Part shown: positions 1 to 9,418 of the stretch, in pieces
Position numbering within the stretch: position 1 is the stretch's first letter
How the letters are laid out: each line of letters starts with the position of its first letter
Origin: Curtobacterium luteum
Lineage (GTDB): Bacteria; Actinomycetota; Actinomycetes; Actinomycetales; Microbacteriaceae
Direction of reading: 5' to 3'
Assembly: GCF_014646995.1 (NCBI RefSeq)
Contig: NZ_BMOI01000002.1
Location: forward strand, 124,496 to 188,495
Length of the DNA: 64,000 nt
Program-made: the position numbers and the translations under genes
The notes under the pieces: generated by a model
The model's database searches: none
What the model was told of the DNA's origin: nothing
Seen by the model: the letters and a program-made list of their open reading frames with translations, nothing else

Positions 1-6
1 CGCGAG

Positions 7-74
7 CGCGCCGGTCAGGCGAGCGCGCCGGTCAGGCGAGGGCGCCGGTCAGGCGAGGGCGCCGGTCAGGCGAG
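7..74. repeat. 17-bp tandem repeat, four copies, at the 3' end of the SorC gene
   Basis: Four adjacent 17-bp units start at 7, 24, 41 and 58. Units 1 and 2 are identical, units 3 and 4 are identical, and the two pairs differ at one base. The last unit contains the TGA stop (66-68, read on the minus strand) of the regulator gene, so each unit further out carries a copy of that stop region. This looks like slippage duplication of a gene end. Confidence 0.85.
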
Positions 75-1034
75 GGCGTCGAGGAGGGCGCGCGCCGTCG
101 GCGCGTCCGTCACGAGTTCGTTGACGAGGCGCCCGCGGACGGCACCGATGATGCTCGTGACCTTCGCCTCGCCGACCGCGACGCCGACGGCGTGCGGAAC
201 GGCCGCCAGCACCTCGCGCGAGGTCCGGACCATGCGATCGCTGCCGGGGAACTCGATCGCGGACCCGTCCGCGGCGAAGAAGTTCAGGCACACGTCACCC
301 GCGGCGAGGTCGAACGCCGCGTCCTCGACGGGGATGCCCCTGGCGATCGCGTCCCGGGTGGCCGTCGGAGCGCCGATCCCGAGCACCGCACCCTTCGCAC
401 TCCCCCAGAGACCGACGACGTGCTGGAACGCCGGGTCCTCGTCGAGGGTGGCGCGCATCGCGGGTGACGGGATCGCCTGGGCGAACAGGAACGCGGGGAT
501 CGCCCCGGAGTGCTCGGCCGCGGTCCGCGTGATCTCGTTCGTCTGGAACCACGGCATCGGGTCCGCCTGACCTCCGACCGTGGGGACGAGCTGGACGCCG
601 GACAGCCGCGGCATCCCCGCCTGGGCGACGTCGTACACGGTCCGCCCGGACGACATGAGCACGGCGTCCCCGGGAGCGAGCCCCATACCCTCGAAGGCCG
701 TGGCGATCGGTCCGGCGAGGTCGACGCCGAGCGTCGCGGGGTGCGTGACCGCGGCGAGGTGCACGGCCTGCAGCCCGAGCACGACCTGCAGGCGCTCCGC
801 GAGGGCGACGGTCTCGTCCTGGAAGGGGTCGACGACCTCGATGCGGACGAGGCCCGCTCGGCGGGCCTCGGCGACGAGCCGACTGACGGTCGGGCGGGAG
901 ACCCCGAGCCGTGCCGCGATCTCGACCTGTGTGGCGTCCTCGAGGTAGTACATCCGCGCCGCCTGGTACACGGTGTCGAGCGGGAACCGCGAGCGCCCGG
1001 CCTCCGTCGGTGCGGCGGGGGTGTCGGAGGACAT
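66..1034 (-). CDS. SorC/DeoR-family sugar-binding transcriptional regulator
   Basis: A 322-residue protein with an N-terminal helix-turn-helix (about residues 36-58, containing ARLGVSRPTVSRLVAEARR) followed by a SorC-type sugar-phosphate binding domain ending in a GVAVGEAK...GRLVNELVTD segment. These regulators bind a phosphorylated sugar and control adjacent polyol or sugar genes. The ATG at 1034 is preferred over an upstream extension because the HTH begins soon after it and AAAGG lies 9 nt upstream. It is divergent from the MFS/kinase/isomerase operon, so it is inferred to control that operon and probably the dehydrogenase and ABC genes to the right, which share a similar upstream motif. 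Confidence 0.9.
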   Translation of the reverse strand: MSSDTPAAPTEAGRSRFPLDTVYQAARMYYLEDATQVEIAARLGVSRPTVSRLVAEARRAGLVRIEVVDPFQDETVALAERLQVVLGLQAVHLAAVTHPATLGVDLAGPIATAFEGMGLAPGDAVLMSSGRTVYDVAQAGMPRLSGVQLVPTVGGQADPMPWFQTNEITRTAAEHSGAIPAFLFAQAIPSPAMRATLDEDPAFQHVVGLWGSAKGAVLGIGAPTATRDAIARGIPVEDAAFDLAAGDVCLNFFAADGSAIEFPGSDRMVRTSREVLAAVPHAVGVAVGEAKVTSIIGAVRGRLVNELVTDAPTARALLDALA

Positions 1035-1160
1035 GTGGCATCGCCTTTCGGAGCGTCGCCGACACCGGTCGACGAGCGATCGGTTCGCGCGGACATCGCG
1101 ACCGTATCCCCGCTCCGGTCGGTGACACCGGCGGAACGCGGCGCGCCGTGCGAATTGAGG

Positions 1161-1198
1161 AAATTCTGTTCTGAGCAAACGTTCTACGGGTGTAGGGT
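1161..1198 (+). promoter_or_regulatory. Promoter and candidate SorC operator for the MFS-kinase-isomerase operon
   Basis: The stretch from 1161 carries AAATTCTGTTCTGAGCAAAC followed by GTTC, close to the region 9678-9702 (AAATCTTGTTCTTGAC, then GTTC) ahead of the dehydrogenase gene. A plausible promoter is TTCTGA (1169-1174), an 18-nt gap and TAGGGT (1193-1198). Sharing this AT-richer block between the two divergent promoters suggests a common operator; the regulator assignment is inference. Confidence 0.5.
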
Positions 1199-1237
1199 CG
1201 GATCCGATCGCAGACCACCAGGACACAGGAGTCGAGG

Positions 1238-2551
1238 ATGTCGACGACGACACAGCGTGCGACGAGCGCGCGAGCAGCACGCCGGACCGAGGGGCGGTTG
1301 GACCGGATGGGGATCCCGAGGCCGCTCGCGCTCGGCTTCGTCGCGGTCCTCGTCTTCATGACGGGCAACGGCGTCGAGTCGAACTTCATCACGCCGCACA
1401 TGGTGGCCGTGCTCGGCAGTCCCGAGACGACGGTCGCGACCATCGTGACGTTCTACAGCCTCGCGGCGCTCATCGGGTCCTACGTGTCCGGTGCCCTGTC
1501 CGACCTCGTCGGGCCGCGCCGCGTGATGGTGCTCGGGTTCGCCGTCTGGGTGGTCTTCGAGGTGCTGTTCCTCATCGCGCTCGCGATCGGGAGCGTCTCC
1601 TTCGCAGCAGTGGCGTACGCCCTCCGCGGGTTCGGCTACCCGCTGTTCGCGTTCGCGTTCCTCGTCTGGGTGAACATCACGACGCCCGTCGAGCGGAACG
1701 GCTCCGCGGTCGGCTGGTTCTACGTCGCGTTCACCGGCGGCCTCCCCACGCTCGGGTCGCTCTTCGCCATCGGCGCGATCCCGCTGTTCGGCGGTGGCAC
1801 GGGCGGGGAGACCGGCGCGATGATCGCCTCCGTCGGGCTCGTCCTGATCGGCTTCCTCGTCATGCTGTTCAGCGTCCGGCTGCCGAACGGGTTCAGCCGG
1901 ATCGCCCCGGAGGGCGAGAGCACCTGGCGTGTCCTGACGAGTGGCGTGCGCCTCACCGTCACCCGGCCGAAGGTCCTCATGGGCTTCCTCGTCCGTCTGA
2001 TCAACACCGCCCCGGAGTTCGGGATGTTCGTCGTCCTGCCCGCCGTGATCGCCCAGGACCGCGGCTGGGGCCAGGGTCGTTGGCTCCTCATGACCGTCTG
2101 CGTCTACGCCACCAACATCCTCGTGAACGCCCTGTTCGGGTGGGTCGGCGACCGCATCGGCTGGCAGCGCACCGTCAAGTGGTTCGGCATCGTCGGCTCC
2201 GCGACGGGCCTCGTCGCGTGGTGGTACGTACCGCAGCTCGTGCCCGCCGGGTCGGACTGGGGCTACGTGCTCTCCGTCGTCGCCGGCTGCGTGTTCGGCT
2301 GCCTCCTCGCCGGGTTCGTGCCGATGGGCGCGATCATGCCCGCCCTCGCGCCGGACCACAAGGGCGCCGCGATGGCGATGTACACGACGGCGGCCGGCGG
2401 CGCCGCGTTCCTCGGCACCGGTGTCGTCGCGGCGGTGTTCGCACTCGGCGGCGGCGGCCAGGCGGTCACCTGGACCTTCGTCGGCCTCTACGCCTGCGCG
2501 TTCGTGATGGTCCACTTCCTGCGCGTCCCGCAGGGCGACCGGACGCACTGA
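1238..2551 (+). CDS. MFS polyol/sugar permease
   Basis: A 437-residue, very hydrophobic protein with the 12-helix pattern of the major facilitator superfamily. The loop between helices 2 and 3 carries GALSDLVGPRRVMV, matching the MFS GxxxDRxGRR signature. It resembles polyol permeases of the RbtT/DalT/CsbX group. The ATG at 1238 follows an AGGAG-type ribosome site. It is the first gene of an operon with a DAK-type kinase and an RpiB-type isomerase, so a polyol or ketose substrate (perhaps erythritol, threitol or erythrulose) is inferred. The substrate cannot be read from sequence alone. Confidence 0.88.
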   Translation: MSTTTQRATSARAARRTEGRLDRMGIPRPLALGFVAVLVFMTGNGVESNFITPHMVAVLGSPETTVATIVTFYSLAALIGSYVSGALSDLVGPRRVMVLGFAVWVVFEVLFLIALAIGSVSFAAVAYALRGFGYPLFAFAFLVWVNITTPVERNGSAVGWFYVAFTGGLPTLGSLFAIGAIPLFGGGTGGETGAMIASVGLVLIGFLVMLFSVRLPNGFSRIAPEGESTWRVLTSGVRLTVTRPKVLMGFLVRLINTAPEFGMFVVLPAVIAQDRGWGQGRWLLMTVCVYATNILVNALFGWVGDRIGWQRTVKWFGIVGSATGLVAWWYVPQLVPAGSDWGYVLSVVAGCVFGCLLAGFVPMGAIMPALAPDHKGAAMAMYTTAAGGAAFLGTGVVAAVFALGGGGQAVTWTFVGLYACAFVMVHFLRVPQGDRTH

Positions 2552-2622
2552 CCCCGGGCGGTGGCGGCCGTCCCGCCGCCGTCCGGTCCCTCATCCACCA
2601 CCACCGACAGGACCCCACCACG

Positions 2623-4362
2623 ATGACGACCATCCACGACGACCCCGAGGACTTCGCCGAGGACCAGCTGGCAGGCTGGACCGCGCTCTACGCCGACCGC
2701 GTGCGCGCGGTCCACGGCGGGGTCGTGACGCTCCCCACCGCCGACGCCGACCCGCAGGTCGCGGTCGTCGTCGGCGGCGGGTCCGGCCACTACCCGGCGT
2801 TCTGCGGCGTCGTCGGCCCGGGCTTCGCCACCGGCGCGGTCGTCGGCAACGTCTTCACGTCGCCCTCGACCGCACAGGTGTACGCGGTCGCGAAGGCCGC
2901 CGACCAGGGCCGGGGCGTCGTGCTCACGTTCGGGAACTACGCCGGTGACGTGATGAACTTCGGGATCGCGGCCGAGCGCCTCAACGCCGAGGGCATCCCG
3001 ACGCGCGTCGTGGTCGTGACCGACGACGTCGCCAGCGCCGACGAACCGTCGCAGCGCCGCGGCATCGCAGGCGACTTCTCGGTCTTCAAGGCGATGGGGG
3101 CCGCCGCGGCGGCAGGAGCGTCGTTGGACGAGGTCGAGCGCGTCGGCAACGCCGCCAACGCCGCCACGCGGACCATCGGCGTCGCGTTCTCCGGCTGCAC
3201 GATGCCGGGCGGTGGCGAACCGCTCTTCACGGTCCCCGAGGGCCACCTCGGGCTCGGACTCGGCATCCACGGCGAGCCGGGCATCGAGGACGTCCCCCTG
3301 CTGCCGGCGCGCGAGCTCGCAACGCTGCTCGTCGAGCGGCTGCTGACCGAGCGGCCCGGGTCCACGACCCGCGTCGCCCCGATCCTGAACGGGCTCGGCG
3401 ACACCAAGTACGAGGAGCTCTTCCTGCTCTGGGGGCGGGTGCTCCCGCTGCTGACCGAGGCCGGCCTCGAGGTGGTCGAGCCCGAGGTCGGCGAGCTCGT
3501 CACCAGCCTCGACATGGGCGGCTGCTCGCTGACCCTGCAGTGGCTCGACGACGAACTCGAGCGGTACTGGCGCGCTGACGCGTACACGCCCGCGTACCGC
3601 AAGGTGGCGGCGCCGGTCGCGGCGCTCGTCGCCGCCGACGCGGTGGAGGACGCCGCGGCCGAGGCGACCGAGGTGCCGGACGCGACCACCGCCTCCCGGC
3701 AGGCCGCTGCGACGGCGCGCGCCGCGTTCGACGCGGTCGACGCGCTGCTCCGCGAGCACGAGGAGGAGCTCGGCCGCATCGACGCCGTCGCGGGCGACGG
3801 CGACCACGGCCGCGGCATGGTCAAGGGATCGGGGGCGGCCCGCCGGGCCGTCGAACGGCTCGACCGGGAGGCAGGGGTCGCCTTCGTCCTCGGACGCGCC
3901 GGTGACGCGTGGGCCGAGTTCGCGGGCGGCACCTCCGGTGTCCTCTGGGGCGCAGCGCTCGAGGCGTTCGGTCGGTCGCTGCGCGACGACCGCGACGAGT
4001 ACCGCCCCGCCGACGTCGTCGATGCCGCGCAGGCCTTCGCCGACGCGATCGTGCACCTCGGCCGCGCCGCGCGTGGCGACAAGACGCTCCTCGACGCCCT
4101 CCTCCCCTTCGTCGACGCACTCCGCGAGGGCGTCGACGCCGGCCAGGACACCGCGACCGCGTGGCGTGCCGCCGCAGCGGTCGCCGTCGCCGAGGCAGCT
4201 GCCACCGCCGACCTGCGTCCCCGCGTCGGACGGGCGCGGCCGCTCGCGGAGAAGAGCATCGGTACGCCCGACGCCGGCGCGACGTCCATGGGCTTGATCC
4301 TCACCCGCGTCGGCGAGGTCCTCGCCGCGCGTGCAGACCGACAGGAAGGAACACACGCATGA
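2623..4362 (+). CDS. Fused DhaK-DhaL dihydroxyacetone/erythrulose kinase
   Basis: A 579-residue ATP-dependent DAK-family kinase. The N-terminal DhaK domain has the glycine-rich GGGSGHYP (about 51-58) and the substrate-binding histidine in GIHGEPG (His216). The C-terminal DhaL domain begins near 360 and has the nucleotide/magnesium aspartates in [12 protein letters not shown] (Asp387, 392, 394). Such fusions phosphorylate dihydroxyacetone; the close homologs LerK and DerK of Mycobacterium smegmatis phosphorylate L- or D-erythrulose. The ATG at 2623 is chosen because the DhaK domain begins right after it. The stop overlaps the start of the RpiB-type isomerase, which fits an erythrulose-phosphate route (inference). 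Confidence 0.92.
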   Translation: MTTIHDDPEDFAEDQLAGWTALYADRVRAVHGGVVTLPTADADPQVAVVVGGGSGHYPAFCGVVGPGFATGAVVGNVFTSPSTAQVYAVAKAADQGRGVVLTFGNYAGDVMNFGIAAERLNAEGIPTRVVVVTDDVASADEPSQRRGIAGDFSVFKAMGAAAAAGASLDEVERVGNAANAATRTIGVAFSGCTMPGGGEPLFTVPEGHLGLGLGIHGEPGIEDVPLLPARELATLLVERLLTERPGSTTRVAPILNGLGDTKYEELFLLWGRVLPLLTEAGLEVVEPEVGELVTSLDMGGCSLTLQWLDDELERYWRADAYTPAYRKVAAPVAALVAADAVEDAAAEATEVPDATTASRQAAATARAAFDAVDALLREHEEELGRIDAVAGDGDHGRGMVKGSGAARRAVERLDREAGVAFVLGRAGDAWAEFAGGTSGVLWGAALEAFGRSLRDDRDEYRPADVVDAAQAFADAIVHLGRAARGDKTLLDALLPFVDALREGVDAGQDTATAWRAAAAVAVAEAAATADLRPRVGRARPLAEKSIGTPDAGATSMGLILTRVGEVLAARADRQEGTHA

Positions 4363-4853
4363 CCCACCGGATCGTGATCGGCTCGGACGATGCAGGGTAC
4401 GACTACAAGGAGATCATCAAGCGCGACCTGCTCGCCGACGACCGGGTGGCGTCCGTCGAGGACGTCGGCGTCGACGCGGACGGGCACACCGCGTACCCGC
4501 ACGTGGCCGTGGACGCGGCGAGGATGGTCGCGGACGGCCGTGCGGACCGGGCGGTCCTGGTGTGCGGCACAGGGCTCGGGGTCGCGATCAGCGCGAACAA
4601 GGTGCCGGGGATCCGTGCGGTGACGGCGCACGACTCGTTCAGCGTCGAGCGCTCGGTGCTCTCCAACGACGCGCAGGTGCTGTGTCTGGGCCAGCGCGTG
4701 ATCGGCGTCGAGCTCGCCCGACGCCTCGTCCGGGAGTGGCTCGGCTACGAGTTCGACCCGGCCTCGGCGAGCGCGGAGAAGGTGGCCGCGATCTGCGGGT
4801 ACGACGGCTCGTCGCCCTCGGGCGTCGACGCGGGGGCGTCCGCCGCCGACTGA
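4359..4853 (+). CDS. RpiB/LacAB-family sugar-phosphate isomerase (candidate D-erythrulose-4-phosphate isomerase)
   Basis: A 164-residue protein of the RpiB/LacA/LacB family. It starts [14 protein letters not shown] and carries the active-site cysteine in [14 protein letters not shown] (Cys69) plus the downstream GIRAVTAHD segment. The family interconverts aldose and ketose phosphates such as ribose-5-P/ribulose-5-P. In mycobacterial tetritol pathways the related DerI converts D-erythrulose-4-P to D-erythrose-4-P, feeding the pentose phosphate pathway. The start overlaps the kinase stop (ATGA), implying translational coupling. A strong terminator follows. The tetrose role is inferred from neighbours; a housekeeping ribose-5-P isomerase is the alternative. 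Confidence 0.9.
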   Translation: MTHRIVIGSDDAGYDYKEIIKRDLLADDRVASVEDVGVDADGHTAYPHVAVDAARMVADGRADRAVLVCGTGLGVAISANKVPGIRAVTAHDSFSVERSVLSNDAQVLCLGQRVIGVELARRLVREWLGYEFDPASASAEKVAAICGYDGSSPSGVDAGASAAD

Positions 4854-4880
4854 GACCGACCACGGGACGACCGACCGACC

Positions 4881-4920
4881 AGGACCGGCCGCAGCGACAG
4901 GGATCGCTGCGGCCGGTCCT
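4881..4920 (+). terminator. Rho-independent terminator after the isomerase gene
   Basis: A perfect 17-bp inverted repeat (4881-4897 with 4904-4920) around a 6-nt loop lies 27 bp after the isomerase stop. It ends the MFS-kinase-isomerase operon. There is no long T run, as is usual in GC-rich actinobacteria. Confidence 0.85.
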
Positions 4921-5010
4921 TCGTGGTGCCCGCGGTGGGCGGACCGTCCGTCGCGTGCCGTCCGTCGCGGACCGTGCTCCGGCTGACGGCCCCGTCCCCG
5001 GCACGCGCGC

Positions 5011-5054
5011 GTCGGCCCCGGGCCTGCACCGATGGGTGCAGGGCCGGGGCCGAC
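5011..5054 (-). terminator. Terminator hairpin for the leftward ABC operon
   Basis: 20-bp arms (5011-5030 and 5035-5054) with one mismatch and a 4-nt loop sit 19 bp beyond the stop of the substrate-binding protein gene on the minus strand. With the hairpin at 4881-4920 it separates two convergent operons. The bases between the hairpins hold nothing else that I recognise. Confidence 0.8.
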
Positions 5055-5073
5055 GTCCGAGGTCAGGGACGCG

Positions 5074-6057
5074 TCACTCGGAGAGGGTGAACGGCGAGGT
5101 CACCTTGTCCGCGTTCTCCTTGGTGATGAGCACACAGTCGAACGCCTGCTTCTCCTGCGCCGCGCCGGTCTTTCCCGTGCGGAGGTACTCGTCGGCCTCC
5201 TGCACGGCCTTCTTGGCGAACGTCGCAACCGGCTGGAGCACGGTGTACTGCAGCTCGCCCGCCTTCACGGCGTCGACCGCGTCCGGCGAACCGTCGAAGC
5301 CGCCGACCTTGACCTGGTCGAGCTTCCCGGACTCCTTGAGGGCGGCGATCGCACCGAGCGCCATCTCGTCGTTGCCGGAGATGATGCCCTTGATGTCGGG
5401 GTCGGCCTGGAGGATCGACTGGGTCTTGTCGTGGCCCTGCGTCCGGTCCCAGTTCGCGACCTGCTTGGCGACCTCCTTGAGGTCCGGGTACTGGCTGAGG
5501 ACGGTCTTGTAGCCGTTCGACCGGGTCTGGGCGTTGTTGTCGGACGGGGCGCCGAACAGTTCCGCGTAGTTGCCGGAGTCACCGACCGACTTCACCCACT
5601 GCTGCGCGCCGATCGCCGCACCCTGCGCGTTGTTCGACACGAGCTGGGCCTTCGCGAGTCCGGCCTGGTTGATCTCCGCGTTCACGAGGAACACCGGGAT
5701 GCCGGCGGCGTCCGCCTTCTTCACGGCGCCGATCGACCCGCTCGCGTTGGCCGGGTCGAGGATGATGGCGACCGACTTGTTCGTGATGGCGGTGTCGACG
5801 AGGTTGCTCTCGGTGTTGGTGTCACCCTTCGACGCCGAGACGTTCGACTTGTAGCCGAGCGACTTCGCCTCGGCCGACGCGACGTCGCCCTCCGTCTTCC
5901 AGTACGGGTTCGACGGATCGTTCACGATGATCGAGATGAGGCCGCCCTTCTTGGACGAGCCGTCGCCGCCGGACGCGGCACCGCCGGCGGAGCAGCCCGT
6001 CAGGACCAGGCTCAGTCCGACTCCCGCTGCGAGCACCGTTGCGAGCTTGCGGTTCAT
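5074..6057 (-). CDS. Sugar/polyol ABC transporter substrate-binding lipoprotein (RbsB type)
   Basis: A 327-residue protein with a lipoprotein signal peptide ending in the lipobox LTGC (Cys22), then a Ser/Gly linker and a type I periplasmic binding fold (ISIIVNDPSNPYW near the start, GNDEMALGAIAAL and GGFDGSPDAVDAV later) typical of ribose-class binding proteins. It is anchored outside the membrane and delivers the sugar to the permease encoded just upstream on the same strand. It is the last gene of the DUF2291-ATPase-permease-binding protein operon. Neighbouring polyol genes suggest a tetritol or other polyol as ligand (inference). Confidence 0.93.
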   Translation of the reverse strand: MNRKLATVLAAGVGLSLVLTGCSAGGAASGGDGSSKKGGLISIIVNDPSNPYWKTEGDVASAEAKSLGYKSNVSASKGDTNTESNLVDTAITNKSVAIILDPANASGSIGAVKKADAAGIPVFLVNAEINQAGLAKAQLVSNNAQGAAIGAQQWVKSVGDSGNYAELFGAPSDNNAQTRSNGYKTVLSQYPDLKEVAKQVANWDRTQGHDKTQSILQADPDIKGIISGNDEMALGAIAALKESGKLDQVKVGGFDGSPDAVDAVKAGELQYTVLQPVATFAKKAVQEADEYLRTGKTGAAQEKQAFDCVLITKENADKVTSPFTLSE

Positions 6058-6096
6058 GGTGGGTTTCCTTTCGCTGTGGACCGTGTGACGGGAGGG

Positions 6097-7215
6097 TCAG
6101 ACGGCTGTCTTCTCGCCGACGACCGCCGGGGGCTGGGTGTCGGTGGGAGAGGTCTGTCGGGGGCCCGCTGCACCGCCGGCACGTGCCGGACGACGCTTGT
6201 ACTGGACCGCGTTGAGGAGGACGGCGAACACGATGACGGCGCCGGTGAAGACGGTCTGCCAGTAGGCGGAGACGCCGATGATGACGAGTCCGTCGGACAG
6301 GAAGCCGATGACGAACGCACCGAGCAGCGTGCCGCGGACGTTGCCGACACCGCCTGACAGCGCCGCGCCGCCGATGACGACCGCTGCGATCGCGGTCAGT
6401 TCGTACGAGCTGCCGGCCGTGGGGCTGGCGCTCGTGAGCTCGGACGACAGGATGAGGCCGGCGATCGCGGCGCACAGGCCCGAGAGGACGTACACGCGGA
6501 TCTTCACGCGCTTCACCGGCACACCGGACAGCTCCGCGGCGCGCTCGTTGCCACCCGAGGCGTACAGCCAGCGGCCGAAGACGGTGCGGTTGAGGAGCAG
6601 CGATCCGACCACGGCGGCGACGATCATCACGATCACACCGATCGGGAGCCCGAGCAGCCGGTTGAAGCCGAGCCAGTCGAACCCGGTGTTGCCGAGCGCG
6701 GCGTTCCCCTCGAGGTTGTTGTAGGTCAGCCCGTTCGTCATCAGCAGGCCGATGCCGCGGACGACGTACAGCATGCCGAGGGTCGCCACGAACGGTGCGA
6801 CCTTGAACCGTGCGACGAGCACGCCGTTGACGAGGCCGATGAGCGCTCCGGAGGCGCACGCGAGCACGACCACGACCCAGACCTTCGGGTAGAGCGTGAC
6901 CCCGCCGATGGCCACCCCCTTCATGAGGAACCCGGCGATCACGCCCGAGAACCCCAGGGTCGAGCCGACGGACAGGTCGATGCCGCCGTTGAGGATGACC
7001 AGGAGCATGCCCAGCGCGAGGATGGCGTACACGGCGACGTGCGACGACATCGTGAGGAGGTTGCTCACCGTGAAGTAGTTCGGCGACAGGATCGAGAAGA
7101 CGACGATGATGACGACGAGCGCGAAGTAGGCCCGTCCCTGCAGCAGCAGACGTCCGACGCTGAACCCGTCGGGGAAGAGGGCGGGGCGCCGCTGACCGGC
7201 GGTCGTGGTGGTCAT
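6097..7215 (-). CDS. ABC transporter permease (RbsC type)
   Basis: A 372-residue integral membrane protein of the BPD_transp_2 family, with about ten hydrophobic segments and the conserved LLVILNGGIDLSVGSTLGF block and the AAVVIGGAALSGGVGNVRGT loop that contacts the ATPase. ATG at 7215 is chosen because AGGAACGGAAC lies just upstream; an in-frame ATG at 7239 overlaps the ATPase stop and would add eight residues. It forms the membrane channel for the sugar captured by the downstream binding protein. Confidence 0.92.
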   Translation of the reverse strand: MTTTTAGQRRPALFPDGFSVGRLLLQGRAYFALVVIIVVFSILSPNYFTVSNLLTMSSHVAVYAILALGMLLVILNGGIDLSVGSTLGFSGVIAGFLMKGVAIGGVTLYPKVWVVVVLACASGALIGLVNGVLVARFKVAPFVATLGMLYVVRGIGLLMTNGLTYNNLEGNAALGNTGFDWLGFNRLLGLPIGVIVMIVAAVVGSLLLNRTVFGRWLYASGGNERAAELSGVPVKRVKIRVYVLSGLCAAIAGLILSSELTSASPTAGSSYELTAIAAVVIGGAALSGGVGNVRGTLLGAFVIGFLSDGLVIIGVSAYWQTVFTGAVIVFAVLLNAVQYKRRPARAGGAAGPRQTSPTDTQPPAVVGEKTAV

Positions 7216-7235
7216 GGTTGTTCCGTTCCTGGCGG

Positions 7236-8765
7236 TCATGCGACCACGGCTTCGCCCGAGGCGGCCATGATCGCTTCCTTGGTCACGTCCGAACCGAACT
7301 CGGCGGCGATGCGCCCGCGGCTCATGACGACGATGCGGTGGGCGATGCTCAGGCACTCGCCCACCTCTGAGGTGGTGTAGACGACGGCGAGGCCCTGTCG
7401 GGCGCGCTCGGCGAGCAGCCGGAAGACCTCGGCCTTGGCACCGATGTCGATGCCCCGGCTCGGTTCGTCGAGCAGGATGACGTCCGGGTCGGTCGCGAGC
7501 ATCTTGCCGATGACGACCTTCTGCTGGTTCCCGCCGCTGAGCGAGCCGATCATGGCGCCGCCCCCGGCCGTCTTCACGTGGACGGTCTGGATCGAGTCGG
7601 TGACCAGGTCGACCTCGCGGCGACCGGACAGGAAGAGACCGCGCACGAACGCGCCGATGGACGCCAGGGACATGTTCGAACCGACGGTCATCGTCTGCAC
7701 GAGGCCGTCCCGCTGCCGGTCCTCCGGCACGAGACCGAGCCCGGCGTCGATCCGCTCGGCGATGGACAGCCCGGCGAGGTCGCGGTCGCCCTTGCGGATC
7801 GCACCGCCGTCGACGGGCGTGCGTCCGGCGACGGCCTCGAGCAGCTCGGTCCGACCAGCACCCATGAGGCCGTAGATGCAGACGATCTCACCCGTCCGGA
7901 CCGAGAGCGACACGTGGTCGACGACGTTCCGCCCCGGGACGTCCGGGTCGGCGACCACGACGTCCTCGATCGCGAGCGCGGGTGCGCCGAACTCGTACCC
8001 GGTGGGGGGCGAACCGAGGTCGAACCCCTCGCCGACCATCGCGCGGACGACCCATTCGAGGTCGATGTCCGCGCGCCGGGCCGTCGCGGTGACCGACCCG
8101 TCCCGGAGCACCACGGCGTGGTCGGTGATCTCGAGGGCCTCCTCGAGGTGGTGCGAGATGTAGACGATCGACACCCCACGGGCCTTGAGGTCGCGGACGA
8201 CCGTGAAGAGCACCTCGACCTCGGACGCCGAGAGCGCGCTCGTCGGCTCGTCCATGATGAGGATCCGCGCATCGACCGAGAGTGCCCGGGCGATCTCGAC
8301 GAGCTGCTGCTGCCCGAGGCGCAGGTCGGACACCAGGGTGAGCGGGTCGATGTCCTCGCCCAGCTCCGCGAGCACCGCCGCGGCCTGTCGGGCCTCCTCG
8401 GCGTAGTCGACCCCGGTGGGCCCACGCAGCTCACGCCCCATGAAGATGTTGTCGCGGACCGTGAGGTTCGGCGCCAGGCTCAGCTCCTGGTGGATGATCG
8501 AGATGCCGTGCTCGCGGGCGTCCACGGTGTCCGCGAACGACACCGGCTCGCCGCGCAGCGTGAGCGTGCCGGAGGTGGGCTGCTCGACGCCGGACAGGAT
8601 CTTCATGAGCGTCGACTTGCCCGCGCCGTTCTCCCCGAACAGCGTGGTGACCTGCCCGCGGTGCACCGCGAACGCCACCCCCTTGAGCGCCCGGGTCGCA
8701 CCGTACGTCTTCACGATGTCGGCCGCCTCGAGGACGACCGTGCCGATCGCGTCGTCGCCGCTCAT
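7236..8765 (-). CDS. Sugar ABC transporter ATP-binding protein (RbsA type, two ATPase domains)
   Basis: A 509-residue protein with two ABC domains. Domain 1 has Walker A GENGAGKST (44-52), a LRLGQQQLVEIARAL signature and Walker B ILIMDEPTSAL. Domain 2 has the degenerate Walker A GLMGAGRTE typical of RbsA-type proteins, then SLSGGNQQKVVIGKML and VILLDEPSRGID. It energises import of the sugar or polyol. The start overlaps the stop of the DUF2291 gene (ATGA) and the end abuts the permease, so the four genes form one operon. Confidence 0.95.
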   Translation of the reverse strand: MSGDDAIGTVVLEAADIVKTYGATRALKGVAFAVHRGQVTTLFGENGAGKSTLMKILSGVEQPTSGTLTLRGEPVSFADTVDAREHGISIIHQELSLAPNLTVRDNIFMGRELRGPTGVDYAEEARQAAAVLAELGEDIDPLTLVSDLRLGQQQLVEIARALSVDARILIMDEPTSALSASEVEVLFTVVRDLKARGVSIVYISHHLEEALEITDHAVVLRDGSVTATARRADIDLEWVVRAMVGEGFDLGSPPTGYEFGAPALAIEDVVVADPDVPGRNVVDHVSLSVRTGEIVCIYGLMGAGRTELLEAVAGRTPVDGGAIRKGDRDLAGLSIAERIDAGLGLVPEDRQRDGLVQTMTVGSNMSLASIGAFVRGLFLSGRREVDLVTDSIQTVHVKTAGGGAMIGSLSGGNQQKVVIGKMLATDPDVILLDEPSRGIDIGAKAEVFRLLAERARQGLAVVYTTSEVGECLSIAHRIVVMSRGRIAAEFGSDVTKEAIMAASGEAVVA

Positions 8766-9418
8766 CCGTTCACCTCCAGTGCGGACGGCGTCACGAGCCA
8801 GCCCTTCGGGTTGATCAGCTGGAACGCGCCGGTGACGGTGACCTTCTTGCCCTGCAGCGAACCGGTGTCGACCTCGGCGAGCACCTGCTTCTTCAGCTGG
8901 TCGTTGAGTGCCGCGCCCGCGTTCTGGTAGTCGATCTGGTTGGTGAACTGGCCGAACTCGATCGTCCCCGGAGCGTCGCGCAGGTCGGTGCCGTTGATGG
9001 CGGGCCCGGTCTGGATGCGGACCAGCAGCCCGCTCGGGAGACCGGACACCGTGACCGGGTAGATGCCGTCCTGCGGGGCGCCGACAGTGCCGGTGAAGGT
9101 GGTCGCGAACTCCGGCCCGGTGCCGGCGTCGACGCCGTACTTCTTCGCCGCGGCGGCGGGGTCGGCGATGATCGCCGGCGCGAGCTCGGTCGCGGGCACC
9201 GCGCGCTTCGCGATCGCCGCCTGGACCTTCGGGAAGTTGGTCTTCCCCCATGTCGATGCGGAGAAGGCGGCAGGACCGGCACCGACCGTCGAGCCCTTGC
9301 CGACCACCTTGACCGACAGCGCCATGGCGACGACGACGACCAGGACGGCCGCGACGAGGACGACCCGTTTGACGGCCCGACGGTTCCGCACGGTCGGGAC
9401 CGCGCCGGTGGCGGTCAT
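8762..9418 (-). CDS. DUF2291 family membrane-anchored accessory protein of the sugar ABC transporter
   Basis: A 218-residue protein with one N-terminal transmembrane segment (about residues 18-40, VKRVVLVAAVLVVVVAMALS) and an external domain. It lacks a lipobox cysteine, so it appears membrane-anchored. The domain has an OB-like segment (GPEFATTFTGTVG...IYPVTVSGLPSGLLVRIQTGP) and a GTIEFGQFTNQIDYQNAG block typical of DUF2291. DUF2291 genes are found beside RbsABC-type polyol transporters, but their molecular role is not established to my knowledge. It is first in the operon and divergent from the dehydrogenase gene. Confidence 0.85.
   Translation of the reverse strand: MTATGAVPTVRNRRAVKRVVLVAAVLVVVVAMALSVKVVGKGSTVGAGPAAFSASTWGKTNFPKVQAAIAKRAVPATELAPAIIADPAAAAKKYGVDAGTGPEFATTFTGTVGAPQDGIYPVTVSGLPSGLLVRIQTGPAINGTDLRDAPGTIEFGQFTNQIDYQNAGAALNDQLKKQVLAEVDTGSLQGKKVTVTGAFQLINPKGWLVTPSALEVNG

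Noticed and set aside
7..74. CRISPR or operator array from the 17-bp repeats
   Set aside because: The units are directly adjacent with no spacers and include a stop codon; slippage duplication is the simpler reading.
1035..1280. Upstream start for the SorC regulator
   Set aside because: It would overlap the divergent MFS gene and promoter; the HTH follows the ATG at 1034 at normal distance.
1184..2548. Long open frame antisense to the MFS transporter gene
   Set aside because: Its translation is Arg/Glu/His/Asp-rich without domains, the usual shadow of a GC-rich gene on the other strand; the plus-strand frame is a clear transporter.
4853..5074. Small gene between the kinase/isomerase and ABC operons
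   Set aside because: The space is occupied by two strong hairpins facing the two convergent operons; short open frames there have no ribosome site or protein character.
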